A stretch of 64,000 nucleotides of DNA, from positions 278,411-342,410 of the forward strand of contig NZ_JWJD01000003.1 of NCBI RefSeq assembly GCF_000820505.1, given 5' to 3'. Under the pieces are notes generated by a model that did not search any database, was not told the DNA's origin, and saw only the letters and a list, made by a program, of their open reading frames with translations. The stretch comes from Geoalkalibacter ferrihydriticus DSM 17813 (GTDB taxonomy: Bacteria > Desulfobacterota > Desulfuromonadia > Desulfuromonadales > Geoalkalibacteraceae). The first letter of the stretch is position 1. Each line of letters opens with the position of its first letter. This document shows positions 33,683 through 43,870 of this stretch, in pieces. Made by a program: the position numbers and the translations under genes.

Positions 33683-33949
33683 GTGGTTTTGATTTTTCTC
33701 CTCACCTTTGCCGGTCTCGGCTACCTGATTCTGACCGAGATTGAGCGGCGTGAACGTTCTGCGACAACGTGTGCGGAAATCCTGTGCGACTGTGGTCAGG
33801 CGGTGCAGCGCGATTGGCTGGTCTGTCCGCGCTGCTCGCAGCTGTTGCGTGTCAGTTGCGCCTTCTGCGGTCGGCTCAAGGCCAGGTTGCTGCGCTTCTG
33901 CCCGTCCTGCGGCAGTGCCGCACCTTGCGCCGAGGAGGATGCGGCATGA
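33683..33949 (+). CDS. Membrane-anchored zinc-ribbon protein
   Basis: An 88-residue protein starting at GTG. One N-terminal helix (residues 1-16) is followed by a Cys-dense segment with three CxxC/CxC knuckles (CDC, CPRC, CAFC, CPSC). This forms a double zinc ribbon facing the cytoplasm or periplasm. It begins 14 bp after the ATPase and overlaps the next gene by 4 bp, so it belongs to the same operon. Its function is unknown; it could sense or bind metal for the transporter. Confidence 0.65.
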   Translation: MVLIFLLTFAGLGYLILTEIERRERSATTCAEILCDCGQAVQRDWLVCPRCSQLLRVSCAFCGRLKARLLRFCPSCGSAAPCAEEDAA

Positions 33950-34239
33950 GGCGGGGGAGAGGCATGCTGATTCTTGCGGCAGTGGTCCTGGTCACGGTGG
34001 TTGCCTACAATTCCTGGCTGTATTGCTGGGGCCGCTGCACGCTGGAAAACCTCACTCGTTTGAGCTTGCCGGGCGGTCTTTTGCTGGCGGGCAACGGCGT
34101 CGCGCTGGCCATTCTGATTTTTCTGAAAATGGCTCCCACGCACCGCTTGGCGCTGCCGCGCTGTCGTTGCGGTGTCCCCATCGAGGAGGACTGGCGGTTT
34201 TGCGGCCATTGTGGCGCGGACCTCAAAAAGGACGCATAG
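33946..34239 (+). CDS. Two-helix membrane protein with C-terminal zinc ribbon
   Basis: A 97-residue protein with helices near residues 7-22 and 43-62, then a single zinc ribbon (CRCG and CGHCG). GAGGAGG lies before the ATG, which overlaps the preceding stop. It is the last gene of the metal-type operon. Together with the preceding protein it makes a pair of small zinc-ribbon membrane proteins of no known family. Confidence 0.62.
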   Translation: MRRGRGMLILAAVVLVTVVAYNSWLYCWGRCTLENLTRLSLPGGLLLAGNGVALAILIFLKMAPTHRLALPRCRCGVPIEEDWRFCGHCGADLKKDA

Positions 34240-34240
34240 C

Positions 34241-34270
34241 TTGACAGTGTGCCGCCGATTTGATTAGGCT
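34241..34270 (+). promoter_or_regulatory. Probable sigma-70 promoter of the kdsB gene
   Basis: A consensus -35 TTGACA at 34241-34246 is followed by an 18-bp spacer and TAGGCT at 34265-34270. It lies 34 bp before the kdsB ATG. The -10 is weak (3/6). Confidence 0.45.
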
Positions 34271-34304
34271 CAGGGCATCTCGCCAGCAAAGGATGCCCTC
34301 AGCC

Positions 34305-35054
34305 ATGAACGTCACGGCAATCATTCCCGCTCGTTACGCGTCAACGCGTTTTCCCGGCAAGCCCCTGGTCGATATCCTCGGCAAGTCCATGATTCAGCGA
34401 GTCTACGAGCGTGTCAGCGGTGCCCCTGGCATCGATCGGGTGCTCGTCGCCACCGATGATCGGCGGATTTTTGATGCGGTGCGCGCTTTCGGCGGTGACG
34501 CCGAAATGACCCGCGACGATCATCCTACCGGCACCGATCGGCTGGCGGAGGTCGCCGCGCGCATCGACGCGGATCTGGTGGTGAACGTGCAAGGGGATGA
34601 GCCTCTTATCGATCCGCTCATGATTGAGGCTGCTCTGGCGCCCTTGCGCGATGATGCGACCATTGTCATGGGTACGCTTAAGACACCCATCAGCACGGTG
34701 GACGAATTCCTCAATCCCAATGTGGTTAAAGTGGTGACCGACCGTCGGGGCTTCGCTCTGTATTTTTCCCGGGCCCCCATCCCTCATCCCCGCGATCTGT
34801 CCACTGACCTGGAAAGTGTGCTGCCGCAAATCGCCCCTTACAAGCATGTGGGGCTCTATGTTTATCGCCGCGACTTTCTGCTGCAATATCCGCGCTTGCC
34901 CGCGACTCCCCTGGAAAATCTTGAAAAGCTCGAACAGCTGCGGGCTCTGGAGCATGGTTTCCGCATCCGCGTGGAGGAGACCGCCCTGGGCACCCTGGGT
35001 GTCGACACCCCGGCTGATCTGGATCGGGTGCGTCTTGCTCTGACCCAGGAATGA
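34305..35054 (+). CDS. kdsB: 3-deoxy-manno-octulosonate cytidylyltransferase
   Basis: A 249-residue enzyme that activates Kdo to CMP-Kdo for lipid A/LPS core synthesis in the cytoplasm. Visible motifs are [17 protein letters not shown] (nucleotide-binding start), [15 protein letters not shown] and [12 protein letters not shown]. The length is normal. I chose the ATG at 34305, since a Met four codons upstream is too close to the AAAGGA site. It opens the envelope block and, with kdsA, kdsD and kdsC downstream, completes the Kdo pathway. Confidence 0.95.
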   Translation: MNVTAIIPARYASTRFPGKPLVDILGKSMIQRVYERVSGAPGIDRVLVATDDRRIFDAVRAFGGDAEMTRDDHPTGTDRLAEVAARIDADLVVNVQGDEPLIDPLMIEAALAPLRDDATIVMGTLKTPISTVDEFLNPNVVKVVTDRRGFALYFSRAPIPHPRDLSTDLESVLPQIAPYKHVGLYVYRRDFLLQYPRLPATPLENLEKLEQLRALEHGFRIRVEETALGTLGVDTPADLDRVRLALTQE

Positions 35055-35079
35055 GATCGTTTTTCTCCCCGCTTTCTCG

Positions 35080-35107
35080 CCCCCGGAAATGGGGGTTTTC
35101 TTTTTTT
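35080..35107 (+). terminator. Rho-independent terminator after kdsB
   Basis: CCCCC (35080-35084), 6-nt loop, GGGGG (35091-35095), then TTTTCTTTTTTT. The short stem with its long T-run is typical. It separates kdsB from pyrG, which then needs its own promoter in the 141 bp before its ATG. Confidence 0.75.
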
Positions 35108-35245
35108 CCGGTGACGTGTAGAATCACGCATTTGATCTCTTGCGATTGCTCATCGCGGCAAACTAACCTGTTGAATACACAAGATCGATGGGGAACCAGG
35201 GTAGGCCTTTTCCCCCCCTTATAAGTTTCAGGTTCAAAGGATTGA

Positions 35246-36853
<1,608 letters not shown>

Positions 36854-36854
36854 G

Positions 36855-37685
36855 ATGAACGTACGTGAGATTCATGTCGGAAATGTCACTTTCGGCGGTG
36901 GTCGACCCTTGGTTCTTATTGCCGGACCCTGTGTGATCGAAGAGCAGAGCCTGACTCTTCGGATTGCCGAGTACCTCAAGAAACTTACCGACGAACTGGG
37001 TATCGGGCTGGTGTTCAAGGCCTCCTATGACAAGGCCAATCGCACCTCCATCGGCTCTTTTCGCGGCCCCGGGATGGACGAAGGGTTGGAGATCCTGGCG
37101 AAGATCCGCCGCGAGTTCGACGTTCCGGTCGTTTCCGACGTGCATGACATCAGCCAGATTTCAGCGGCTGCCGAAGTCCTCGACATTCTTCAGATTCCTG
37201 CCTTTCTTTCACGTCAGACCGACCTGTTGCTGGCCGCGGCGCGCACCGGGAAAGTTGTCAATGTCAAAAAGGGGCAGTTTCTCGCCCCCTGGGACATGGC
37301 TAACGCGGTCAAGAAAATCGAGGAGGCGGGCAACAACCAGGTGCTGCTCACCGAGCGCGGCGCCTCTTTCGGCTACAACAATCTGGTGGTCGATATGCGC
37401 TCCCTGGTGGTGATGCGCGAAACCGGCTGTCCGGTGGTTTTCGATGCCACCCATTCGGTGCAGTTGCCCGGCGGCGCCGGCACCAGTTCGGGCGGGCAGC
37501 GCCAGTATGTCGGGGCTCTGTCCCGGGCCGCGGTTGCGGTGGGCATCGACGCGCTGTTCTGGGAAGTTCATGAAAACCCCGACGCGGCTTTGTGTGATGG
37601 TCCCAACAGTCTGCCGCTCGATGGTTTGCGGCCCATGCTGCATGAAATCCTAGCGATTGACGCTCTTGTCAAAGGGAGGGCCTGA
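36855..37685 (+). CDS. kdsA: Kdo-8-phosphate synthase
   Basis: A 276-residue aldolase that joins PEP and arabinose 5-phosphate to Kdo-8-P. Motifs are [33 protein letters not shown] and [12 protein letters not shown]. The sequence after [13 protein letters not shown] lacks the metal Cys seen at the N-terminal AGPC position in some classes; here AGPCV is present, so a metal-dependent type is possible. It is packed between pyrG and kdsD in one operon. Confidence 0.96.
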   Translation: MNVREIHVGNVTFGGGRPLVLIAGPCVIEEQSLTLRIAEYLKKLTDELGIGLVFKASYDKANRTSIGSFRGPGMDEGLEILAKIRREFDVPVVSDVHDISQISAAAEVLDILQIPAFLSRQTDLLLAAARTGKVVNVKKGQFLAPWDMANAVKKIEEAGNNQVLLTERGASFGYNNLVVDMRSLVVMRETGCPVVFDATHSVQLPGGAGTSSGGQRQYVGALSRAAVAVGIDALFWEVHENPDAALCDGPNSLPLDGLRPMLHEILAIDALVKGRA

Positions 37686-37686
37686 T

Positions 37687-38658
37687 ATGGACGCTATTCT
37701 CAAAACCGCCCGCCACGTACTGCGGGTTGAAGCCGACGCCATTCTCGCCCTAGAGGACCGCCTTGATGAGCGCTTCGAACGGGCGGTGGAGATGGTTCTG
37801 GCTTGCCAGGGGCGGGTGGTGATTACTGGTATGGGCAAATCGGGACTCATTTGCCAGAAGATCGCCTCTACGATGGCCTCCACGGGTACCCCGGCGCTCT
37901 TTCTGCATCCCGCCGAGGGTATTCACGGTGATCTCGGCATGCTGATGAAGGGCGATGTGGTCATTGCGATTTCCAATTCGGGAGAAACGGAAGAGATCAC
38001 CCGCATTCTGCCGATCATCAAGCGCATGGGGCTGCCTCTGATTACCCTTAGTGGAAATGTGCGCAGCACTCTCGGCCGCGCCGGCGATGTCTCCCTGGAT
38101 ATCTCCATCAAGGAAGAGGCTTGTCCGCTGGGTTTGGCCCCCACTGCCAGTACCACCGCGACCCTGGCCATGGGCGATGCTTTGGCGGTAACCCTGCTGG
38201 AGCGGCGCGGTTTTCGCGAGGAAGATTTCGCCCTGTTCCACCCCGGCGGCGCCTTGGGTAAGAAACTTCTGCTGCGCGTCGAAGATGTCATGCACAGCGG
38301 GGCAGACATTCCACTGGTGAGCGAATCTACCCTACTTAAAGAGGCGCTGTTTGAAATCACCAGCAAAAAACTTGGTGTGACCGGGGTGGTCGATGCGCAG
38401 GGCAACCTTGCCGGAGTGTTTACCGACGGGGACCTGCGCCGTCGCATTGAAGACGGCTTTGATATTCTCAATGCGGCCATCGGCACCATCATGAGTGCTG
38501 ATCCTAAGCGCATTTTGCGCTCCAATCTCGCCGCCAAGGCCCTGCAGCGCATGGAAGAACACTCAATTACCTCGCTGTTTGTGTTCGAGACGGACGAAAG
38601 CCGGGTGCCGGTGGGTATCGTTCATATTCATGATCTGCTCAAGGCGGGGGTCGCTTGA
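37687..38658 (+). CDS. kdsD: Arabinose-5-phosphate isomerase (KpsF/GutQ family)
   Basis: A 323-residue protein with an N-terminal SIS domain (VITGMGKSGLICQKIASTMASTGTP, SNSGETEEI, PTASTTATLAMGDALA) and two C-terminal CBS domains (about 205-323). It turns ribulose 5-phosphate into arabinose 5-phosphate for KdsA. The ATG at 37687 lies 1 bp after the kdsA stop, preceded by GGGAGGG; a longer frame overlaps kdsA and is rejected. Confidence 0.95.
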   Translation: MDAILKTARHVLRVEADAILALEDRLDERFERAVEMVLACQGRVVITGMGKSGLICQKIASTMASTGTPALFLHPAEGIHGDLGMLMKGDVVIAISNSGETEEITRILPIIKRMGLPLITLSGNVRSTLGRAGDVSLDISIKEEACPLGLAPTASTTATLAMGDALAVTLLERRGFREEDFALFHPGGALGKKLLLRVEDVMHSGADIPLVSESTLLKEALFEITSKKLGVTGVVDAQGNLAGVFTDGDLRRRIEDGFDILNAAIGTIMSADPKRILRSNLAAKALQRMEEHSITSLFVFETDESRVPVGIVHIHDLLKAGVA

Positions 38659-39185
38659 TGGAAGCGCGTTGTCGCAAAATCCGGCTGTTGCTGCTCGATG
38701 TTGACGGTGTGCTGACCGACGGGCGCATTATTTACGACAACAACGGTGTTGAGAGCAAAGCGTTCGACGTCAAGGACGGCCATGGCCTCAAACTGGTGCA
38801 GCGCGCCGGCATTAAGGTGGGCATCATTACCGGCCGCCAGTCCCAGGTGGTTGCACATCGGGCTGCCGAACTGGGCATTGAAATCCTGCGGCAGGGCGCC
38901 AAGGATAAACTCCCTCCTTACCAGGAAATTCTGGCCCAACTAGGCTTGCGTGATGAAGAAGTCGCCTACGTTGGAGATGATGTGGTGGATCTGCCCGTGC
39001 TGCGCCGTGTCGGCTTAGCGGTGACGGTGCGGGATGCCGTTGATGACCTCAAACCCCTGGTTCATTATGTGACGCAGCGTCCCGGGGGGCGTGGAGCCGT
39101 GCGTGAGGTTTGTGATCTTATCCTGAAGAAATCCCAACGATGGGAGTCTGTGGCGGGGCGTTATTTCTCGTCCGAGGAGGGTTGA
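38658..39185 (+). CDS. kdsC: Kdo-8-phosphate phosphatase
   Basis: A 175-residue HAD phosphatase with motif I LLLLDVDGVLTDG, IITGRQS (motif II), the Lys in GAKDKLPPY and VGDDVVDLPV (motif IV). The short form without a cap domain is typical of tetrameric KdsC. It removes phosphate from Kdo-8-P. The ATG overlaps the kdsD stop (TGATG). An 81-bp gap and a promoter separate it from lptC. Confidence 0.94.
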   Translation: MEARCRKIRLLLLDVDGVLTDGRIIYDNNGVESKAFDVKDGHGLKLVQRAGIKVGIITGRQSQVVAHRAAELGIEILRQGAKDKLPPYQEILAQLGLRDEEVAYVGDDVVDLPVLRRVGLAVTVRDAVDDLKPLVHYVTQRPGGRGAVREVCDLILKKSQRWESVAGRYFSSEEG

Positions 39186-39226
39186 TTCTTGTTTTCAAAT
39201 TTCGTGCCAAGCTTTGGTTTTTCGCC

Positions 39227-39255
39227 TTTACAGGAAACCGGGGCGGTGCTAGACT
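39227..39255 (+). promoter_or_regulatory. Probable promoter of the lptC operon
   Basis: TTTACA at 39227-39232, a 17-bp spacer, and TAGACT at 39250-39255 lie 11 bp before the lptC ATG. The boxes score 5/6 and 4/6. A very short 5' leader would result, so activity may be modest. Confidence 0.4.
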
Positions 39256-39266
39256 GACCCTTCAGG

Positions 39267-39854
39267 ATGATTAGAAACCTCCAAATACGTCATGCATTGG
39301 TTCTGGCCATCGTTGCACTGCTGTTGGTTCTCGGTGTGCTGGTTTTCCGGAATCTTCCGCGCGGGACGCTGGAAGACGACATCGCGGCTCCGCTGCTGGA
39401 TGCCGATCTTGCTTTGCAGACCTTTGAGTACACTGAGACCCGTGCGGGGCTTCGCCAATGGAGCATCGAGGGGGATGCCGCGGGATTTCGACAGGTGAGC
39501 AACGAAGCCCTTATTGAAAATCTCAGGGTCTTTTTTTTCGATGAGTCGGGTGAGGATGTGGAAGTCACCCTGACCGCCAGGCATGGGCGCATCGACATCG
39601 ATGCTCGGGAGTTGCGGGTTTGGGAAGATGTGGTGGTGCGCGGCGGCGACGACTATACCCTGTACACCCAGAGTCTCGAATATCAGGACGCTCAAAAACT
39701 TGCCGTCACCTCAGATCCGGTGCGGATTGTTTCGCGCGGCTTCGATATCCGCGGGCACGGCTTGCGCATGGATGTGGTTACGCGCCGCGTGGAGATACTG
39801 GCTGACGTCGAGGCCCTCATTGCACCGAACTTCATCGACACTGGGACACCATGA
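39267..39854 (+). CDS. lptC: LPS export protein LptC
   Basis: A 195-residue bitopic protein. One helix near residues 10-27 anchors it in the inner membrane, and the periplasmic part is a beta-jellyroll with LTARHGRIDIDARELRVWEDV. It receives LPS from LptBFG and passes it to LptA. The ATG overlaps lptA by 4 bp at the far end. Sequence conservation in this family is low; identity rests on fold-like pattern and position before lptA-lptB. Confidence 0.88.
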   Translation: MIRNLQIRHALVLAIVALLLVLGVLVFRNLPRGTLEDDIAAPLLDADLALQTFEYTETRAGLRQWSIEGDAAGFRQVSNEALIENLRVFFFDESGEDVEVTLTARHGRIDIDARELRVWEDVVVRGGDDYTLYTQSLEYQDAQKLAVTSDPVRIVSRGFDIRGHGLRMDVVTRRVEILADVEALIAPNFIDTGTP

Positions 39855-40339
39855 AACGCTGGGCTGTTTTGCGCGGAATGTTTGCTTTGTTGGTTGCTGT
39901 GGCCACTGCTTTCGTAAGCGTGGCTGGTGCCACGGACGAGATGCCCATTGAGATTACGTCCGAGCGTATGGAGGTGCTCAGCGCACCGCGACGGGTGGTG
40001 TTCAGCGGCGAGGTGGTTGCGCGCCAGGCCGATGTGGTGATGTATGCTGATCAGATGAAAGTTTTTTTCCGCGAGGGTGAGGATACGGTTTCGCGCATTC
40101 TGGCCGAGAGCCGGGTGCGCATCGTTCAGGGTGAGCGCACCGCTACCGGTGAAGCCGGAGTCTTCTTTCGCGATGAAGGCATCGTGGTGCTCACGGGGGA
40201 CCCCCGCGTTTACCAGGGCAAAGATTTTGTCGAGGGCGATGAAATTACGGTCTATCTCGAGGAGGAACGAAGTGTTGTGAAAAGTCGCGAAGGCGTTCCC
40301 GCTCGGGCGATTTTTCATCCGCGGGAGAAGTCTCCGTGA
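39851..40339 (+). CDS. lptA: LPS periplasmic bridge protein LptA
   Basis: A 162-residue protein with a signal peptide (ends VAGA near residue 25) and the OstA/LptA strand repeat [25 protein letters not shown]. It would form the periplasmic LPS-transport filament. It overlaps lptC and lptB by 4 bp at each end, so all three are translationally coupled. Confidence 0.9.
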   Translation: MKRWAVLRGMFALLVAVATAFVSVAGATDEMPIEITSERMEVLSAPRRVVFSGEVVARQADVVMYADQMKVFFREGEDTVSRILAESRVRIVQGERTATGEAGVFFRDEGIVVLTGDPRVYQGKDFVEGDEITVYLEEERSVVKSREGVPARAIFHPREKSP

Positions 40340-41061
40340 GCCATCTCCTCAAGGCCCAGGGCCTGTGCAAGGCCTACAAAGGGCGGCAGGTGGTGCGAGA
40401 TGTTAATCTGGAGCTGCGATCTGGTCAGGTTATCGGACTGCTTGGGCCCAACGGAGCCGGCAAGACGACGTCTTTTTACATGGTGGTCGGGCTGACGCGG
40501 CCGGACCAGGGACGTATCCTATTCGACGACAAGGATATCACTGCCTGGCCCATGTATCTGCGTGCTCGCTCGGGGATCTCCTATCTTCCCCAGGAGGCAT
40601 CGGTTTTTCGTAAAATGACTGTCGAGGATAATCTTCTGGCGATTCTTGAGACCCTTGGCCTGTCACCTGCGGAGCGACGTAACCGCTGTGATCGACTCCT
40701 TGAAGAATTCGGCATCACGCACATTGCACGCAGTCAGGGTTATGCTCTTTCCGGCGGAGAGAGGCGCCGCGTGGAAATAGCCCGGGCCCTTGTGCTCGAC
40801 CCAGCGTTCATTCTGCTTGATGAACCTTTTGCCGGTATCGATCCGATTGCGGTCATTGATATCCAGAAAACCATCAGCCATCTGGTTGGTCGCGGCATCG
40901 GCGTGCTCATCTCCGATCACAACGTGCGAGAAACCCTGGGGGTCTGTGATATGGCCTACATTCTCAGCGAGGGGCGGATTCTGGAATACGGCACGCCTGT
41001 CGAGATCGCAGCCAGTCCGCGTGCCCGCCAAGTCTATCTCGGGGAAAGCTTCTCCCTGTAA
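40336..41061 (+). CDS. lptB: LPS export ABC ATPase LptB
   Basis: A 241-residue cytoplasmic ATPase starting at GTG. Walker A is [18 protein letters not shown]-loop [15 protein letters not shown], signature [15 protein letters not shown], Walker [17 protein letters not shown]. The [11 protein letters not shown] segment is diagnostic of LptB. It drives LPS extraction with LptF and LptG, encoded 16 kb downstream on the other strand. Confidence 0.96.
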   Translation: MSHLLKAQGLCKAYKGRQVVRDVNLELRSGQVIGLLGPNGAGKTTSFYMVVGLTRPDQGRILFDDKDITAWPMYLRARSGISYLPQEASVFRKMTVEDNLLAILETLGLSPAERRNRCDRLLEEFGITHIARSQGYALSGGERRRVEIARALVLDPAFILLDEPFAGIDPIAVIDIQKTISHLVGRGIGVLISDHNVRETLGVCDMAYILSEGRILEYGTPVEIAASPRARQVYLGESFSL

Positions 41062-41076
41062 GGTGGTCGTTTTCGA

Positions 41077-41105
41077 CTGCCCTGTTGCGGGGCAGCGTAT
41101 TTTTG
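41077..41105 (+). terminator. Weak terminator or attenuator between lptB and rpoN
   Basis: CTGCCC (41077-41082) pairs with GGGCAG (41090-41095), followed by CGTATTTTT. The stem is short, so read-through into rpoN is likely. Confidence 0.45.
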
Positions 41106-41171
41106 CTGGCCTTTGCCGATAAATCAGGTTTAAATGGTAATAAATATTAAGGAATTGATCAGGTAACGATT

Positions 41172-42629
41172 ATGGCTCTGGAAATCCGTCAACAACTCAA
41201 GTTGAGCCAGCAACTGGTGATGACTCCTCAGTTGCAGCAGGCAATCAAACTGCTGCAACTCTCGCGTATGGAACTCATCGATCTGGTTCAGCAGGAGTTG
41301 GAGGAAAATCCGATACTCGACGAGGGACAGGAAATCGTCGAAGAGAAAGAACTCGCCGAAGAGCCCGCCGCCTCGTCTCAGGAAGGGGGCGCGGAAGAGG
41401 GTGGTGATGATCTCCCCGAGGTCAAGGGGGATAAGGAAGGCCTTAATGACATCGATTGGCAGACCTATCTTGAAGGCTACAATCTCGGAGGGTCGGTCGC
41501 CGATTCCTACGAGGAAGATGACGACCGGCCGTCCTACGAAAACCTGTTGACGAAAAAGAATACCCTCACCGACCATCTGTTGTGGCAGCTCAATCTTTCT
41601 CGTTTCGACGATCAGACCCGCCAGATTGCCGCGGAAATCATCGGCAACCTCGACGAAGACGGTTTCTTCAAAGCGACTCTGGAAGAGGTTGCCGGCGCGA
41701 CCGCGACCACCCCGGAGCGCGTTGAAAAGGTGCTGTCGTTGGTCCAGGAATTTGATCCGCCCGGAACCGCCGCTCGCAATCTGCAGGAGTGTCTTCTTTG
41801 TCAGGTGCGGGTGTTGGGGATGGCCGGTTCCTTGGTCGAGAGTATTTTGCGCGACCATATTCATGATCTGGAAAATCGCAAGTATCCCGCCATTGCCAAA
41901 GCTCTCGGGGTGAGTCTCGATGAGGTATTGGAGGCCACCCGCATTATTTCCAATCTCGACCCCCGCCCAGGGCGCCAATACAACCAGGAAGATGTGCAGT
42001 ACATTACCGCTGACATTTTTGTTTACAAGATCGGTGATGAGTTCGTCGTGGTGCTCAATGACGAGGGTCTGCCCAACCTGCGCATCAACGCCTTCTACCG
42101 CCAGGCCATGACCAACGATTCCCTGGTCGACGCTAAGGCCGGTGAGTACATTCAGGAAAAGCTGCGCAGTGCGGTGTGGCTGATCAAAAGCATTCATCAG
42201 CGGCAACGCACCATCTATAAGGTGACGCAAAGCATCGTTAAGTTTCAGCAGGCATTTTTCGAAAAAGGGATCGACCACCTCAAGCCCCTGGTGCTGCGCG
42301 ACGTGGCTGAAGACATCGAAATGCACGAATCGACCATCAGTCGCGTGACCACCAATAAATACGTGCAGACTCCCCAGGGTCTGTATGAGTTGAAGTTTTT
42401 CTTCAACAGCGGTATTCACACCACCGGAGGCGACTCCATCGCGTCGGAAAGCGTCAAAAGCCGCATTCGGGATCTGATCGCCGGCGAAAACATCAAGAAG
42501 CCCTACTCGGATCGCAAGATTGTCGAACTGCTGGAAAAAGACAATATCAATATCGCCCGACGCACCGTAACCAAGTACCGTGAAATGCTCGGCATCGGCT
42601 CGTCCACCGAGCGAAAAAGACTCTTTTAG
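41172..42629 (+). CDS. rpoN: RNA polymerase sigma-54 factor
   Basis: A 485-residue sigma factor. Region I is Gln/Leu-rich (LRQQLKLSQQLVMTPQLQQAIKLLQLS in type), then an acidic region II near 60-100. The core-binding and HTH domains follow, and the RpoN box ARRTVTKYRE lies near the C-terminus. It recognises -24/-12 promoters and needs enhancer-binding ATPases. Its position before hpf, ptsN, hprK and rapZ is the conserved rpoN cluster. Confidence 0.97.
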   Translation: MALEIRQQLKLSQQLVMTPQLQQAIKLLQLSRMELIDLVQQELEENPILDEGQEIVEEKELAEEPAASSQEGGAEEGGDDLPEVKGDKEGLNDIDWQTYLEGYNLGGSVADSYEEDDDRPSYENLLTKKNTLTDHLLWQLNLSRFDDQTRQIAAEIIGNLDEDGFFKATLEEVAGATATTPERVEKVLSLVQEFDPPGTAARNLQECLLCQVRVLGMAGSLVESILRDHIHDLENRKYPAIAKALGVSLDEVLEATRIISNLDPRPGRQYNQEDVQYITADIFVYKIGDEFVVVLNDEGLPNLRINAFYRQAMTNDSLVDAKAGEYIQEKLRSAVWLIKSIHQRQRTIYKVTQSIVKFQQAFFEKGIDHLKPLVLRDVAEDIEMHESTISRVTTNKYVQTPQGLYELKFFFNSGIHTTGGDSIASESVKSRIRDLIAGENIKKPYSDRKIVELLEKDNINIARRTVTKYREMLGIGSSTERKRLF

Positions 42630-42674
42630 ATCCAACGATGAGTGATGAGGATAGTCTTTGTTATTTGTCATTTT

Positions 42675-42703
42675 TTGATCAATCGGCTCAGGCAGGTTAT
42701 ACT
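42675..42703 (+). promoter_or_regulatory. Probable sigma-70 promoter of hpf
   Basis: TTGATC at 42675-42680, a 17-bp spacer, and TATACT at 42698-42703. The boxes are 4/6 and 5/6. It lies 57 bp before the hpf ATG, which has AGGAGG. Confidence 0.5.
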
Positions 42704-42759
42704 TCAACTTAAAGATATCTCGACAGAGTGCGGGATAGTTAAAACATCAGGAGGAATTT

Positions 42760-43308
42760 ATGCAGATTGCCGTGACTTTCAGGCATATGGAAGCAAGTGA
42801 CCCTTTGCGTGGTTATGTCGAGGAGAAACTTGAGCGTGTAAAAAAGTATATCGACGAGCCTGTCGAAGCTCAGGTCGTGCTGAGCGTGGAAAAGAAGATC
42901 CGGCATCGTGCCGAGGTGGCTTTGACCGCCAAGGGCATCACCATCAAAGGCTCTGACGAAACAAACGATATGTATGCTGCCGTCGACGGCATGGTCGACA
43001 AGGTTGAGCGCCAGCTCAAGCGTTACAAAGAAAAGATCAAAAATCACAAGCCTTCGTCCGGCCGTGAGCGCACCGTGCAGAAAACCGTCTTTGCTGCGGA
43101 AAGCATCGACGAAGGGCAGGGCGCGCCGTCTATTATCCGCAGTCACAGCTTTCCTGTGAAGCCGATGTCGGTGGAAGAAGCCGTGATGCAGATGGATCTG
43201 TTGCAAAAAGAATTTCTGGTTTTCACGGATGACGAGTCCGAAGCGATTAATGTTGTCTATCGCCGCAGGGACGGAAACTACGGACTGATTATTCCGCAAA
43301 CATCCTAA
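42760..43308 (+). CDS. hpf: Long-form ribosome hibernation promoting factor
   Basis: A 182-residue protein. The N-terminal domain (1-100) has the HPF/YfiA fold (FRHMEASDPLRGYVEEKLERVKKYI). The C-terminal domain (about 125-182; SFPVKPMSVEEAVMQMDLLQKEFLVF) is the dimerisation part of long HPF, which joins two 70S ribosomes into 100S particles. The long form is usual outside the gammaproteobacteria. A terminator-like hairpin follows. Confidence 0.95.
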   Translation: MQIAVTFRHMEASDPLRGYVEEKLERVKKYIDEPVEAQVVLSVEKKIRHRAEVALTAKGITIKGSDETNDMYAAVDGMVDKVERQLKRYKEKIKNHKPSSGRERTVQKTVFAAESIDEGQGAPSIIRSHSFPVKPMSVEEAVMQMDLLQKEFLVFTDDESEAINVVYRRRDGNYGLIIPQTS

Positions 43309-43329
43309 ACTGTCGACGTTTTTGGCCTT

Positions 43330-43370
43330 GGGGGGGAAGGGCATAATGCCACTCCCCCCCTCGTATTTTT
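43330..43370 (+). terminator. Terminator-like hairpin after hpf
   Basis: GGGGGGG (43330-43336) pairs with CCCCCCC (43354-43360), with inner GGCA/TGCC pairing, then TCGTATTTTT. It lies only 37 bp before ptsN, so it may attenuate rather than end transcription. Confidence 0.6.
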
Positions 43371-43396
43371 CAAACGGCAGGTAACCACTGGCACTT

Positions 43397-43858
43397 ATGA
43401 AAATTTCTGATCTGCTCAAACCCGACGCACTGGTCGCCGATCTCAAGGCAACTGACAAGAATGCACTTTTGGAAGAGCTGACCGCAGCTCTGGTGCGGGT
43501 GGAAAAGGGGCTTGACCGCAGCCTTGTGGTTGATGTGCTCAAGGAGCGGGAGCGGCTCGGCAGCACCGGCATCGGCGACGGCGTAGCCATTCCCCATGGC
43601 AAGCTTAAAAATATCGACCACCTTATGCTGTCCTTCGGCCGCAGTCTCGAGGGTATTGACTTTGATGCCATGGATGGTCGTCCGGCGCATCTCTTCTTTC
43701 TGCTTATCGCTCCGGAAGATTCCGTCGGTATTCACCTCAAGACCCTGGCGCGGATTTCCAAATTGCTTAAAACCCCTCAGGCCCGCGAGCGTCTCATGCA
43801 GGCAACCGACGCCGGGGACATTTACCGGATCATTGTGGCCGAGGAAGCCAACCTCTGA
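43397..43858 (+). CDS. ptsN: Nitrogen-PTS EIIA protein
   Basis: A 153-residue EIIA(Ntr). The phosphorylation site is in IGDGVAIPHGKL. It takes phosphate from a PTS phosphocarrier and regulates rather than transports. It starts with ATG just after the hpf hairpin and lies 12 bp before hprK. HprK and HPr are encoded close by, so its phosphate source is probably the HPr of this same locus. Confidence 0.93.
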   Translation: MKISDLLKPDALVADLKATDKNALLEELTAALVRVEKGLDRSLVVDVLKERERLGSTGIGDGVAIPHGKLKNIDHLMLSFGRSLEGIDFDAMDGRPAHLFFLLIAPEDSVGIHLKTLARISKLLKTPQARERLMQATDAGDIYRIIVAEEANL

Positions 43859-43870
43859 GAGCCAGGTCTT

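Noticed and set aside
41130..42707. Long minus-strand open frame opposite rpoN (and a similar one at 35540-36799 opposite pyrG)
   Set aside because: These are antisense shadows of well-identified genes in GC-rich DNA, without ribosome sites or domains.
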